Source: Ignelater luminosus
Lineage: Eukaryota > Arthropoda > Insecta > Coleoptera > Elateridae
NCBI GenBank assembly: GCA_011009095.1
Contig: VTPC01001032.1
Location: 123,380 to 187,379, forward strand
DNA: 64,000 nucleotides
Reading direction: 5' to 3'
The position numbers and the translations under genes were made by a program. This document shows positions 45,746 through 57,399 of the stretch, piece after piece. The first letter of the stretch is position 1. Each line of letters starts with the position of its first letter. The notes beneath the pieces are model-generated. The model ran no database searches. It saw only the letters and a list, made by a program, of their open reading frames with translations, and was not told the origin of the DNA.

Positions 45746-48700
45746 ATTTAGAAGATAAAAAGCAAGAATTTGTCAAGAAATACGACGAAGGGTTTGAGTG
45801 TTACTCGAATAAGCTTTTCTATATTTAGTTGCCCGTTTAGGAGATTTAGTCATGTCTTGCACAACTTTAGCATTTAAAATAGAGGGCGCCAGGAGACAGC
45901 TACGCTAAATAATGTAATTCGTCGACCTGTCCCCACATTGACAAACTTCCTGTATATGGGTGACCATAGGAAGTATCACCCTGTATACAGAAACTTGAAA
46001 TTGAATCTGGATGCTAAAATGTACTCTCAACTTACCCATAGGGTTTAAATTGACCCTATAAATGACTTAAAAAGTACAAAATAGAAATATCATGGTTTGT
46101 GATAAGTTCCAGCATCTCTCTCTCTCATAATTGAAATAAACTTTATAAAACATTCACTTTGTAAGACTTTTAAATTATTAAAAGGAAAATTTAGATTTTT
46201 TGTTATTAGAAACCTAGGACACTCATAACACAATACATTACCTGATTATTAAACAAAACAATACTTATCAAATAAAATGCCAAAGTAGGTAACACACAAT
46301 GAATTTATTATAACTTTAAAATGCAAAGAAAAAAATAGTTAACAAAGGTTCAAATCTTGGTAACATAAATAAAATTTAATGATAACATTAAAATGAATTC
46401 GATATGAAATATGAAAATGGATTAGAAAGACATTGATTACAAACATAAACAACCAACACTTTAAAAGACTTTATATAAAGAAAATGACGTAAATATGTGC
46501 AAACGAGTTTGATGAATTCGCTGTTGTAATTTTAAAGATGATAAAACAAAACAAAATGACAAATGAATAACAAAGTTAAATTGTAATCTGAAACTATAAT
46601 TACATTACTTTAGACAAAAAGAAAATTATCAAATATTATTAATCAAAAAGAAACAGTAAAGTAATGAAAATAAATTCCTGAAATAACCTGATAAAGGAAT
46701 CTAATCCTTTTTTCCGGAGAATATTTATAATGTTACCCTAGCATAATTAATTATTAAAATTAATCGCTGTGCATAAAAGTTTACAAAAGATACACAAAAA
46801 CATTATCATAATTAAAAATATGGCTTACTCTAGGATTTGTAGTTCGTCCAAAAACTTCTGGTAACCCATTTACGGCAAACGAAATAACATAACTGAGAGA
46901 TCGGTACTTATTATTGTTGGAAACCACAAAGAATTTTAAAACACTATATTGCCCTTTACACAAAACACAAACTTTTAATTTTAACACAAATGAGGGTGTA
47001 TTCTTCATATCCAAAGGTGACAAAACGAAACAGTTCTTCCAAAAACTGCGAGAAGATAATCGGAGCTGTATAATTCCCAAACGAGTGGCACGATACGGTT
47101 ACTTCGTTATTGTTCCTTCTAACGAAGATAATGAACGATGAACGTCTCGCTTATTTCCCAATACTAAAAATGGAGGTAAAACCTTTCGACTTGTGAGCTA
47201 GATTTCCTCCGTCCAGTGGGGCGTCTATAGTCGACTCTTAATGAGGCCTCCTTCAGAGTCGACACAAAATGCAAATTAATGCCGGTATCCACATACCAGA
47301 AAACACACAAAAAAAGGGTAAACTCACAGTCACCAAGTGTTGAAGATAACCGATCGCCACGAACCAAATCGCAAAGAACGCCGGGTCCAGAAGGACCCGG
47401 GTAGCGTGAGAGCATCCGCACTACACGTTACCTGGAACTAAACTCCTCGAAAGAATCACAAAGTGCCAACAAAGGGAACAGTTTGGCAAGATCAAGAAGC
47501 CAGTTGCACTCCATTAAACAAAATCAAACACAGACATTCCATTAAAAATGGTACTTTTGCAACGTCATTTCTCCAATGTGGATCTGCCTTTCCCCAGACG
47601 TAAACTGCTGACGATAAATAATACCTTCAAAGAGACAGACTTTAAATAAAAACAAAAATTTCTACGAAAGGGAAACGATAAGAAATGTTTAGACGAGTAA
47701 ATCTTACAAAAAATCACGCACTGTGATAATTTGAACAAAAAAATGGAATATCAAATTTTATACATGAAATCCGACTATGAATTATTCTTGCGATAAGGAA
47801 ATAATTTTTACCAGCCATAGAAAAAACATAAAACAATTCGTTAAATGCGTCTTAATTATGACAATAAAACTCAAAGGAACCTTAAACAAAATGTTTGATA
47901 ACCATAAAAATGATTAAATGAATTTTTATAAACCGAAGCGGAATAATACATTCATAATAAATAAATGCGTTTGAAGCAAAACTTGTAGCAAAACCCGGAT
48001 AATTATGCAAAACATTAAAATAACATTACAGGTATTGCGACACATAAACTCAGGTGTTTGGTTGCAACTAAATAAACAGTCGACTTTGCGCTTATCTGAT
48101 GGGTACTGCAAGTGCTATAAGTAGGCGGTTTTGCTAGTGAAAATATTCCTTAACGCCTTAAGATTCATATGAGATATTTTTTTTTGCAGCAACAATAAAT
48201 TTTACAATTTAACCTTTTGGCCAACTTTTGCATGTAAATACCCTTATGTGCGACGATGTGACGTGGATTCAAACCTAGAATCAGGAAGAAATTCTGGAAA
48301 AGAATTCACAGTGCCATGTGAGAAAGGAAAAAAAGGAAGTGTGACGGCTAAGTTAGTTGTGTATACCTACTTAACACTATCAGGAAACTGCTCTGTCTAA
48401 AGCTATTTTGATCAGAAACATAGAGGAAATAAATATGGGTAGAGGAACAACGTTATGGGGATATGCGTAACTCGTACGGTTGTGGGCCAAGTGCGTCGAG
48501 GGGAAAGAAGGACAAGCATAGACGGTGCTGCCCTCTTCAACTTCTCATTATTGCACCAGATTATTTCTAATTCTAAGAATTTATATCTGGGTATAATTGA
48601 CAAACGTCTCAAACGATTATATTAAAATTTCTGTTGTGTATATTTTTTTCGGGGAAATTTCTGGCGATAAAAACTTATTCGTAAACAAAATATGTAAACA

Positions 48701-49199
48701 CATTGTAAAAACAGGATTGAATTACATTTAGCCACTGCAGTGTTCTTTATTATTTGTAGAATAAGCAACCTACAAGTTTTTGTTTTATTGCAGTATAGAA
48801 TTTAAATGGAGAACAGAATTATACATTAAGGAGCGAGTTTTCATAAATATAACTGTATAAGAGAAGGATGCAAAATTGAATTTTATCACTTTTAGGCATG
48901 TTCATATTGCTAATACTTTTATTTCATTTATGTCAATCATTATGTGATATTGCAGTATAAAAGCCGTTTTGAGAAACAACGTATTTGCTATACGGATCCA
49001 AGCATTTTTTATTTTAAAGATTATCAAATTGACCATAAATTATTAAAAGAAGCAAGATTTAAATTCACTAATGTATGATTGAGAGCGTTCTGATTTTAGT
49101 AAACAATATGTGAAATTTTAAAACGCAATGCCATTTAATTCCCATTTTCTGCTTTTTCTGCATGTCTTGTCAAATAAATACGCTAATGTATGTTATACA
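45746..49199. other. Mostly AT-rich spacer with a GC-richer patch
   Basis: No gene recognised. The patch at 47170-47470 holds two perfect inverted repeats: GTCGACTCT/AGAGTCGAC at 47230-47263 and CCGGGTCC/GGACCCGG at 47381-47400 with a 4-nt loop. CACCCTGTATACAG near 45992 is transposon-terminus-like. Confidence 0.4.
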
Positions 49200-51011
49200 G
49201 AGTGTCCGTAAAATAAAGGGTGATTCATAATAAATTGAGACACGAAGTTAATTGGCTTAAAAGCAAAGTAAATTGAAATAATTGAAAACCTTTCCTGTTA
49301 CGTCAGGAGTGTGACTCATCTATTCTATAATTTCCAAGTTTGAGAGAAACAAATGAGAAAAATTTAAAAGTTGATCTAGATTAGTTCAAAATTTCATTAG
49401 ATCAATGCTTCTCTAGTAAAGGAGACGTAGTAGCACACTTCAAAAAAACAAAGACTATTTACAAAGTGGTAAGAAACATTACGAAGACTACAGAAAAAGA
49501 TAATATATTGAAAATTCAAAGATATCTAACAATCCTTTTACAATCCACTTACAAAAATCTGCTACAGAATATAGCGGTATTAGATGAATTCAATTTTTCG
49601 GAAGAGGAAAGTCTTTGTAGCCACCAAGCAACGCAATTTTCTTCTAAGAATATGCAAAAATCTTGATAACAAAACACATTTTTAGTGTCGATTTCAGTAA
49701 TACTCCTGTAGATTTGGGGAATTATGAAGTAAAGCTACTACGACTATTGTGCATGAGCAAGTCAGTAGGTTCTTTGAAAGAGTGACAGTGATTACAGCAA
49801 GGAACACTTGTTTTCAATGGTCAAGCCAGGTAACTTTATGACGATTGGGAAGACAAAATCAAAATCATGATGGCCACTTGCTACAAAACTCTTATGATAC
49901 TATGTTAGGGACGGTCGGAGAGAATTATGGAGGGATTTGCAAATCGGTTTCGTCGTCTAACCGGTGCTGATGTTGCAAAAGCAATCACGATGAGCGCGCC
50001 CACTTGTACTACGAGTGCACCGTTGCAATTGATAAATCAAAAAACGTAATGCTTTTTTATTCTTGTTGTTCTATTTCTATTGTCTAACTGAAAACAAAAC
50101 AAGAAGGATAATTGCCACCTCGTCCCAAAAGGGTAAAGACTCAGCTGCAATACCAAATTTGAACAAAATCGCATCAGTAGTTTTTGAATCATAGAACAAT
50201 AAAAATAAAAACCTTAACTTGAAGACCTCTAACTTCTTTAGAAAGGATTCGCAAGATTCATATATTGTATCCCTCTCTTTAAATAGGGGTTTTTCTGAGA
50301 TAAATCGAGATTGATTCTCTAAAAAAAATTATTTAGCAGCGCTGTCGGTGAAGGGTTCCTGGACGGTCGGCAGCGAACGTCAATTTCTGTAATGACAAAG
50401 ACAACACTTTTAAATTCTTTTCTTGATGTTGGCAGCAGATAAGTCTTGTCCCATAAAACTCAAGCGCTTTGTAAAGTTTGAAATAATAAATTAAATTAGC
50501 TACTACTTTTTCAATATTAAAAATGTTTTCTGTCGCCATGTTCTGACAATTCTTCCTGCCTCGAACATTTTAAGATGACGCGGAAAAACGGAAATGTTTT
50601 AGGCATGTAGCTGAAAATAGTAGAACTAATTAAGGGAATGTAGCAGTGTTAGGAAAATGTTGGCAATATTTTAGGAAATATAGGCAATGACTCCAGCATT
50701 GTCGAGGTTGTAAAGGGAATATGCCGGGAATACGAGGCAATGCGGTAGTACTTGGGAAATGTTTCTGTATATGGTAGTAGATGTACAAAATCTAAGAAGT
50801 ATAAAGTCCTTTGTGTATACCCTACATTTGACGATGACGCTTCTACTTTTATACTTTAATGGTTTTTATATGAACGCTTTGCAAAATACTTCCTTATCCA
50901 TTCAAGCATCGATCTCTTTGACCTTCTGGAACATTTTCTTTACGTCTTGAAACTTCATAACTGTTGAGCTTACAGCAAATTTCATTTTTGTGACTTCTTT
51001 TATTCCTTATA
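49200..51011. other. Spacer with element-end-like words, no gene
   Basis: TACAGAGTGTCCGTAAAATA near 49197 followed by AAAGGGTGATTC resembles transposon ends, but no partner was found. The minus-strand open frame at 50333-50539 has no recognised domain. Confidence 0.35.
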
Positions 51012-51490
51012 AGTCGTGGTCTATATTATATTGGACTGTACTTGGTGAAGCATTCCCCATCATCTATCAACGAAAACAACAACTCCGTCATTTCTACAGT
51101 TCTTTTCTTTCGGAAACATCTAAAAAAATTCCCCAGTATGTAAAAATTCAGAAGTCTTTTCTTTGTTTTTTTTTACCTCTTAACCTGTCCGATTTCTATG
51201 AATTTTTAGACTCGTTAACTCGTTTAACTCGACAGTTTTAGAATTTTTCCATTTATGAAGAAGCTAACACTATGGAGCTTTTAAACTATTTTCGTGTATT
51301 TTTCCGAAACATATCAAAACGAATCCAAAAGAATTCTATAATAATAATTGGTCGTTAATTGCTAGACATGTGTTCTCGAAATGAGAACCAACACTTTAAA
51401 AAAATCTGCCTAAGTTTTGCGACCTTTGATAAAAAGAAATCTTTTCATCGGAATTTTAAAGTACAGTCCAATATAATATAGACCATGACT
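51012..51490. mobile_element. 479-bp unit with 32-bp terminal inverted repeats
   Basis: The left end AGTCGTGGTCTATATTATAT... (51012-51043) and the right end (51459-51490, reading inward in reverse complement) match at 31 of 32 bases. The interior is AT-rich and noncoding. This fits a MITE or deleted DNA transposon. The right repeat also lies 55 bp upstream of a transposase-like start at 51545, so it could instead be the left end of that element. No clear target duplication. Confidence 0.7.
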
Positions 51491-51544
51491 CTCTCAGCAG
51501 ACTAGATCCAGACAAAAAACCCCCGGTTTAAACTCATAGAGAAC

Positions 51545-51930
51545 ATGTCAGCTATTGCCAAATTTTATTATAATCATAAGGACAAAAAAGTCCTATACTG
51601 TTAGATATTTTGTCGCAATAAAAATTCCAAAAAGCACACTTTATGATATTCGTATACGAGCTCAAAAAGTTTATGGCGCAAGAAAATTACAAGGATCTGG
51701 AATACCTTCCATAATAATGTTACCGAAGGAAAAAGAAGCTCTTGCAAAAGTGGCTCACCGTAAACTTGAAATTAGTTTTCGTAAACTTGGACAAATATAC
51801 AAAGTTGCACCGAAATTATGTCTGCAATATCTCAAGAAAGCAAGGCGTGTCTTTGGTTGCTAGAAAATAAGCTTTTAAAACAACTTTTTACTGAAGTTAA
51901 CGAAGACCAATTCTAACTTGCAAGAACATT
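51545..51930 (+). pseudogene. Tc1/mariner-like transposase N-terminal relic
   Basis: From ATG 51545 it reads MSAIAKFYYNHKDKKVLYC, then after a shift VRYFVAIKIPKSTLYDIRIR and KVYGARKLQGSGIP, then KLEISFRKLGQIYKVAPK. The pattern of two helix-turn-helix units with a GSGIP/GSGRP-type linker is that of Tc1/mariner transposases. No catalytic region is readable downstream. The call depends on this pattern only. Confidence 0.4.
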
Positions 51931-53914
51931 AGTGATATTTTTCTGTCAGGTCTTCCAGATCCCTTTACTCTTTTCTGTATCAGTTCGTATACAAATACCA
52001 TAAATTGTGCTTCTTGGAATTTCCATTGCAAAAAAGTATCTAGAGATATTTTTTGTTCTTATGAGTATAATAATTGATAAAATTTGGCAGCGCTGATTTT
52101 CATTTAGACTCGTTACCTACTTATTAAAAGCAAAACTGAATTAACCAAATTTTAAAACTATATTGAGAATAGCTTCAACTAACTGACAGTTTCAACAATT
52201 GCAAATTGTTTTGCACGTACTCTTAGAGTTAAACCGATAGTCTTCTGTCCGAATTCTTTGTGCATACACCCCTAGAACTTATACCCAATTTGTCTTAATT
52301 ACACAATTATCGACATTCAAAGCTGCATGGAGACACGTTAACTTTTTTTTTAGCACATGGCTTGCATCTTGTGCTTCAAATTATGGCCTTGCACACGTGC
52401 GATAATATTTTCAAATTTGTTTACTGTTTACACTGTTGCTAAGTGTATTGCTATTATTTTGAACAATGAGATTCAGCTGTTATTTTGAATTAATATTCAC
52501 AAAATCTTGATCGAAAGTAGTTAGTCCATGATTGAGAGCAGCAAAAATGGTTTCATTTGCAAAAAACTCAACGGTTCTACATAAAATTTTGTACACAATT
52601 CGTGGGATACACTATAATAATGTGTGTATCCCACTTTTTGCCTAAATAACTATTACTTTGTTTTTAATATAGAATGGATCAAAATGAAATCTTAGCAAAT
52701 CCATTCGTTATTGAAATCACAAAATTGTTTTTAAGAGTACTATTTTGAAAAAGAAATACATAAGTAACCAAAAAAACTTTCTAAACGTCTAAACTGGAAA
52801 TACCTGCATATATGAAGTGATTTATAAGAAAACACTTTTTATGCTGTCCGGCCCAATAATACACGGGAAAGTTTCATTTCTTAAATACGAACTACCTACA
52901 AACTACGTGTTACAAGTAGTATTTACATATAGTAGAAGTGCAGCGTTACAAAAACAAGCCGTAAAAAACAAACATATATATTGTAGTCTAACAATAACTA
53001 AATCATTTATTAACTAGAATTTAAAGAAAAGTTTATTTTTATAAATTAATGTACTTTGAATTATTTCTGCAGACGTTCAAAATAATAATTACAGAATTTT
53101 GCTTTAATAAAAATATCAAGCTCTAATTCTTAGTTTAGTCTTCACCGTTCAAGCCCTTTAAGGAATAAATAATTAAGAATTTTATTGTATACCCTCAAAT
53201 GTATCAGATTTCATTCATTCGTGTTTTGACTGAAATCCAGCTGTCATTACTGGCAACATAAATACCTTTTTTTTGTTTTATAATGACCGCAACAACACGA
53301 AGGGGGATTAAGTACGTCTATTCTACAACTAAATATTTTTCGTCTTTTAAATGTATTGTAAACTGTAGTTTTAGGTGCGAAAAAACTTTTTGTACCGTCC
53401 TATAGATGGCTAAGTATATCGCCACCTATTATACGGTACGTTTTTGGGTTACATTTAAAACATTGTAATTGTTTCTCTACTTATATTAATTACTCTATGT
53501 CAGAAATTAATAAATTATGTTTGCAAAATGCAACTAAACAGACAGTTACTCTTTAGTGTATATCTTAAACTTTACTGTAGATATTATTTTCTCTTTTAAT
53601 TTTTTAAATCGGTCACTTATATTTTACCCTCTCCGCATCTCTACATTTTTCCTATGTAAAAAATGATTAATCATTCAAATCAGATTTCTTAAAAGTGAAA
53701 TACTAAATTATTATATTATGATCATAAAATAAATTTTATTATACTAAACTGGATAAAGCGCTTAAGGCATTTAAAGAGCAGAGAAATTAACGTTATTAAA
53801 TCGGTACGTGGAAAATTAAGTTAAATAATTTAAAAAAATACAAAATAAACAGGAAGACCTAAAACGTTGATCGTTAACCATTGTTTACAATGACATCGAT
53901 TAGATTTTGACCGA
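51931..53914. other. AT-rich spacer, no gene seen
   Basis: Short frames such as 52817-53017 lack recognisable features. Confidence 0.4.
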
Positions 53915-54372
53915 ATATGTTAATTTCAAGGATACATAATAACAAAATTAAATATAGAACACATAATTATATTTTATGGTTTTCAGTACAAGGTTTTAGG
54001 TTGGACAGAATTAAATATCGTTTATTTCCCTTACCGTTTGATCCTAATATGTATCACTGCTTGAAAGAGGATAATTTCGGGGTTCTATACAAAATTTGTA
54101 TAACTGTGGTAATGTACCACGTCTTCCAATAGTTAAATTAAGTAAATCATAATAAACAAGATTTACGAAAAAATAAAAAATTCTAGTTTATATTTTTAGG
54201 GAAATTACAGTATATGTAACTGGCAACCCGATTATAACAAATTCCCCATATATGCTAACCGAACTAGGTGTAAAGTTTAGATATGGATTTTATGTATCTT
54301 GGAGAAATGATTGCTTTGGTACAGTAGGATCTTGTCGTAACACAAGATATTATTAGACTATCTAAAAACTAA
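53915..54372 (+). pseudogene. DUF1091-like gene, dead upstream copy
   Basis: This aligns with exons 2-end, 3 and 4 of the gene at 54694-55411. The exon-3 trace (about 53979-54132) reads IKYRLFPLPFDPNMYHCLKE then loses frame by a 5-bp insertion before the shared NLYNCGN segment. Its donor site is AAA|TTAAGT where the good copy has AAA|GTAAGT, and its acceptor side appears changed from ACAG to ATGG. The exon-4 trace (54200-54372) starts GNYSICNWQPDYNKFP and then has stops. It ends 321 bp before the intact copy, as expected for a tandem duplicate that decayed. Confidence 0.72.
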
Positions 54373-54693
54373 TTAGTAATTATGTTCAAAACTTTAATGG
54401 GTACTTTTTCTCAGTGTACCTTGTAAAAATTAGTCAGAAAATAGTTAAAAGTAACTTTGAAAATTAACTTTTAGTCTTAAAACAACATAAAATAGAAAAC
54501 AATAGGCAGGAAGTCATTAACCGGTGACATAATGATTATGTTGTATTGTATTATTATCGAGATATACTATGAATGATATATTTTACAAGGACAGTTTTTA
54601 ACAATACTTTATTATAGCGACTATTATTCTAAAGCCTTTGGTGAATCAATAGCTGCCAATAGTCCGCAAACCGCGCGTGGTCGGAGAGAAAAT

Positions 54694-55411
54694 ATGTTAA
54701 AAACAATTGTTACTCTTCTATCTTTAATCTCAGGATTTTTGACGGTAATTGAAGTTTGTTTATATTAATTACTAAGTAAATGCTAACTCTTTTTAATACA
54801 TTTATTTCAGTACCATCAAAACGATTATCGGATTATATCAGAATGGTTTGAATTGGTCCCAAACTCAAAACTCCTCCAAAACTTTAAATATATTAATTTC
54901 AAATACAATCGTACTTTTCATGCTCTTAACGCTTCGACGTACTTTAAAGTAAATTTTGGTAATGATGTGGTTGTAAGTATCTCCCAGTGATATGGTATAA
55001 AGGAAATTAACGTAATAATATGTCCTACAGTTTTCGGCACAAGCGTATAAGTTTTCCAGCAATGAATACCGCTTGTTTCCTTTGCAGTTTAATGCTAATA
55101 TATGTCAGTGCTTGAAAGAAAATACTTTTGGAGTGCAAAATTTGTATAACTGTGGTAATGCACCACGTTGTTCAATGGTTAAAGTAAGTAAATTAAAACA
55201 AACTAAATTTAAGGAAAATATGGACTTGTATTTATACTTTTAGGGAAATTATACTTTGTGTAATTGGCAACCGGATTATAAACAATTTCCTCCATATATC
55301 CCAACTGGACGATACCGTTTAGATTTAAATTTCACCTATTTTGATGAAATGGTTGTTTTGGTCAAGTGGTATTTCGAAGTATTACGAGATATCAAAATCC
55401 CTAAAAACTAA
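54694..55411 (+). CDS. DUF1091-like secreted protein, four exons
   Basis: Four exons join in phase 0 with GT-AG introns: 54694-54744, 54811-54972, 55031-55183 and 55244-55411. They give an uninterrupted protein of 177 residues. Exon 1 encodes only MLKTIVTLLSLISGFLT, a likely signal peptide. Exon 3 has YRLFPLQFNANICQCLKENT and LYNCGNAPRCSMVK. Exon 4 has GNYTLCNWQPDY..FPPYIPTGRYRLDLNFTYFD. The order (FP...N.C..LK, C, then G.Y...NWQPD...P.YIP.G.YRLDL) matches the arthropod DUF1091 family, which includes Drosophila CheB proteins of the ML/lipid-binding type. Secretion and ligand binding are family-based inferences. AATAAA at 55540-55545 may be its poly(A) signal. Confidence 0.78.
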
Positions 55412-55639
55412 TTATATTCAAAGCTTTTATAAAAATTTTAAATAGCGTACTAAATTCTTATAAATGTAAACATATAAGGTGGAGGTAACAGGTTTTGTTA
55501 ATTGATTTGAATAGGATATAACATGTGTTAACCAATTCAAATAAAATTCAATTAAATATAATATTTGGAAGTTAATAGTGTAGTATATATTTAATGAGCA
55601 TGTGTTAGTTATTATTTTCCACGAGGATGAAATTTTTCG

Positions 55640-56935
55640 TGTGTAATGAATGAATGTTAGCTATATTTGCTAATCAAATACGACTGTAGAAAAACAGATT
55701 CAAGGATATTAATAATGTTAATAATGGGTTCATTATTTAACAGTCGTAGATAGAAGGTTTTATTATTACTTATTTCATAATCAAAGAATCCTATATACTT
55801 CGTATTATTTACAACTGAACTACAAGTATGCAGTTCGGACAATCCACTTGTATCCGAAGACAATCACCATACAGCTCTTGAGCTGGCTTGAAAGACGACG
55901 AACAGAGATTTCTTGTGAATATTGTTGGTGAGCAATACAATTTTAAAAAAGCCGATTTTATTATATTATATTACAATTTATGAAATGCAGACTGGAGAGT
56001 AAATAACTACACCGAGGTAAATGAGGCAGTTATTAAATTTGATGAACTCTTTTACTTGGCATTGGACGATTCTGTACCTAAAACTAAAGCTTCTATAGAA
56101 AGGTACTCTCCGTGGTTTACGCGGTCCACAATTAAAGATATTGAAAGAAAGGCTCAACTACATCAAAAGTTGAAAATAGAAAACAATGAGAACATTATGC
56201 AGGAATTTAGGTTACTCAGGAATAAAGTTAAGACAGATATAAGTAATGCATATAAGAATTTTCGTGATGACTGATGACATAACATATGTAGAGCACAACA
56301 TTCAAAACTTCTTTTATCAAGTTAAAAAGCAAACCTTCCTCTTAAGTTGGCAGTATATTTTATAACGACATAGATTTGAGTTCAAATTCAAAAATAAGAA
56401 ATGCATTCGATCATAATAGTAATAGTAATCTTTCTCTAAACGTTGAAAGCATAACTACTAATAACATAACAGCATGGAATGTTACAGTTGCTTTACGTTT
56501 ATGTAAATGAAAAAAAAAACATCTGGCTTTAATCAAATTCCCATCTATATCTACAAAACCTGCTTTGACTTTTTATCTAAGTTACTAATAACTTTCTTTA
56601 ATTAATTTAATCTTTACCAAGATTTCTCTCGGAAGCAATAGTCAATAATTTGTAAGTTGACGTTATAAACTGACTTTTCAGAAGCTTTTAGAGTAAACCA
56701 TAAAATAATATTTCGAAAATTAGCAGCATTCGGTTTTCATAATAATTTATTAAAACTCTTTACATCTTATCCGACAAATAGATGGCAAATTAGTGATATA
56801 CGGTGGCAATCAATCAGAGAGATATAACGCTGTATCAAGTGTTTCACAAGAAACAAACGGGACCGCTTTTGTTTCTATTATTTCTCAATGATCTAACAGT
56901 GTGCACCATTCACAATATTTTTTTTATACATAGAT
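55640..56935 (+). pseudogene. Jockey-like LINE ORF2 relic
   Basis: The endonuclease end reads SSDNPLVSEDNHHTALELA. The linker is well kept in one frame: ALDDSVPKTKASIERYSPWF, TRSTIKDIERKAQLHQKLK and LRNKVKTDISNAYKNF. RT pieces follow: IPIYIYKTCFDFLSK-like, KLAAFGFHNNLLKLF and a corrupted QGT..FVSIISQ region. It breaks off just before where YADD should be and abuts a transposase fragment. The sequence is related to, but distinct from, the LINE at the left edge. Confidence 0.7.
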
Positions 56936-56937
56936 AG

Positions 56938-57175
56938 GCAGAAAAGGTGTAGTAGAATGGCCAACTCAATCACCAAATTTAAGTCCACCTTATTTTTTTG
57001 TGGGGTCATCTTAAAAGCAATATTTATTTAGATATGCCAGAAGATATGGAAACTGTACAAAACTGTATAAGAACAAAAACTAGAGCTATCACACCAGGAA
57101 CGATTCAAATGCAATAAACGAATTTGAAAGACGACTTTACCATTGTCAAGCTGTGAATGGCTGGTCACTTTGAAC
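56938..57175 (+). pseudogene. DUF4817-type transposase catalytic end
   Basis: It reads GVVEWPTQSPNLSPPYFFV, then GSS.KQYLF, DMPEDMETVQNCIRTKTRA, ITPGTIQMQ, NEFERRLYHCQAVNGWSL across several frames. WPTQSPNLSP..FF corresponds to the WP.RSPDLTP.DFFLWG block near the last catalytic Asp, and the RRLYHC tail is the usual end. The catalytic Asp positions are changed. Possible terminus: CTACCCTGTAATA at about 57392. Confidence 0.68.
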
Positions 57176-57399
57176 ATCTTGTATGAACTGTAAGTGTAGT
57201 TGTTATAAAAGACTTTTATTTCGTAACAGCATAATAAATTGAAATAAACCCTCAAACATTTTGTTTTTGCTCTTTAGTCAAAATTTACTTATGCAAGCGT
57301 ATCAGGTTTTACATTATAGAAAAAAGAAAAACATTTTGCATCAAATGAATACAATAAAGAGATACTTGCTTTAAAAATAGTTATTTGGTACTACCCTGT

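Noticed and set aside
49197-49240. TACAGAGTGTCC and AAAGGGTGATTC as a transposon end
   Set aside because: The motif is suggestive, but no inverted partner or target duplication was found.
23478-51480. AGTCCAATATAATA shared by the 23.5-kb arm and the 51-kb TIR
   Set aside because: A 14-bp AT-rich match is expected by chance in 64 kb, and the flanking bases do not align.
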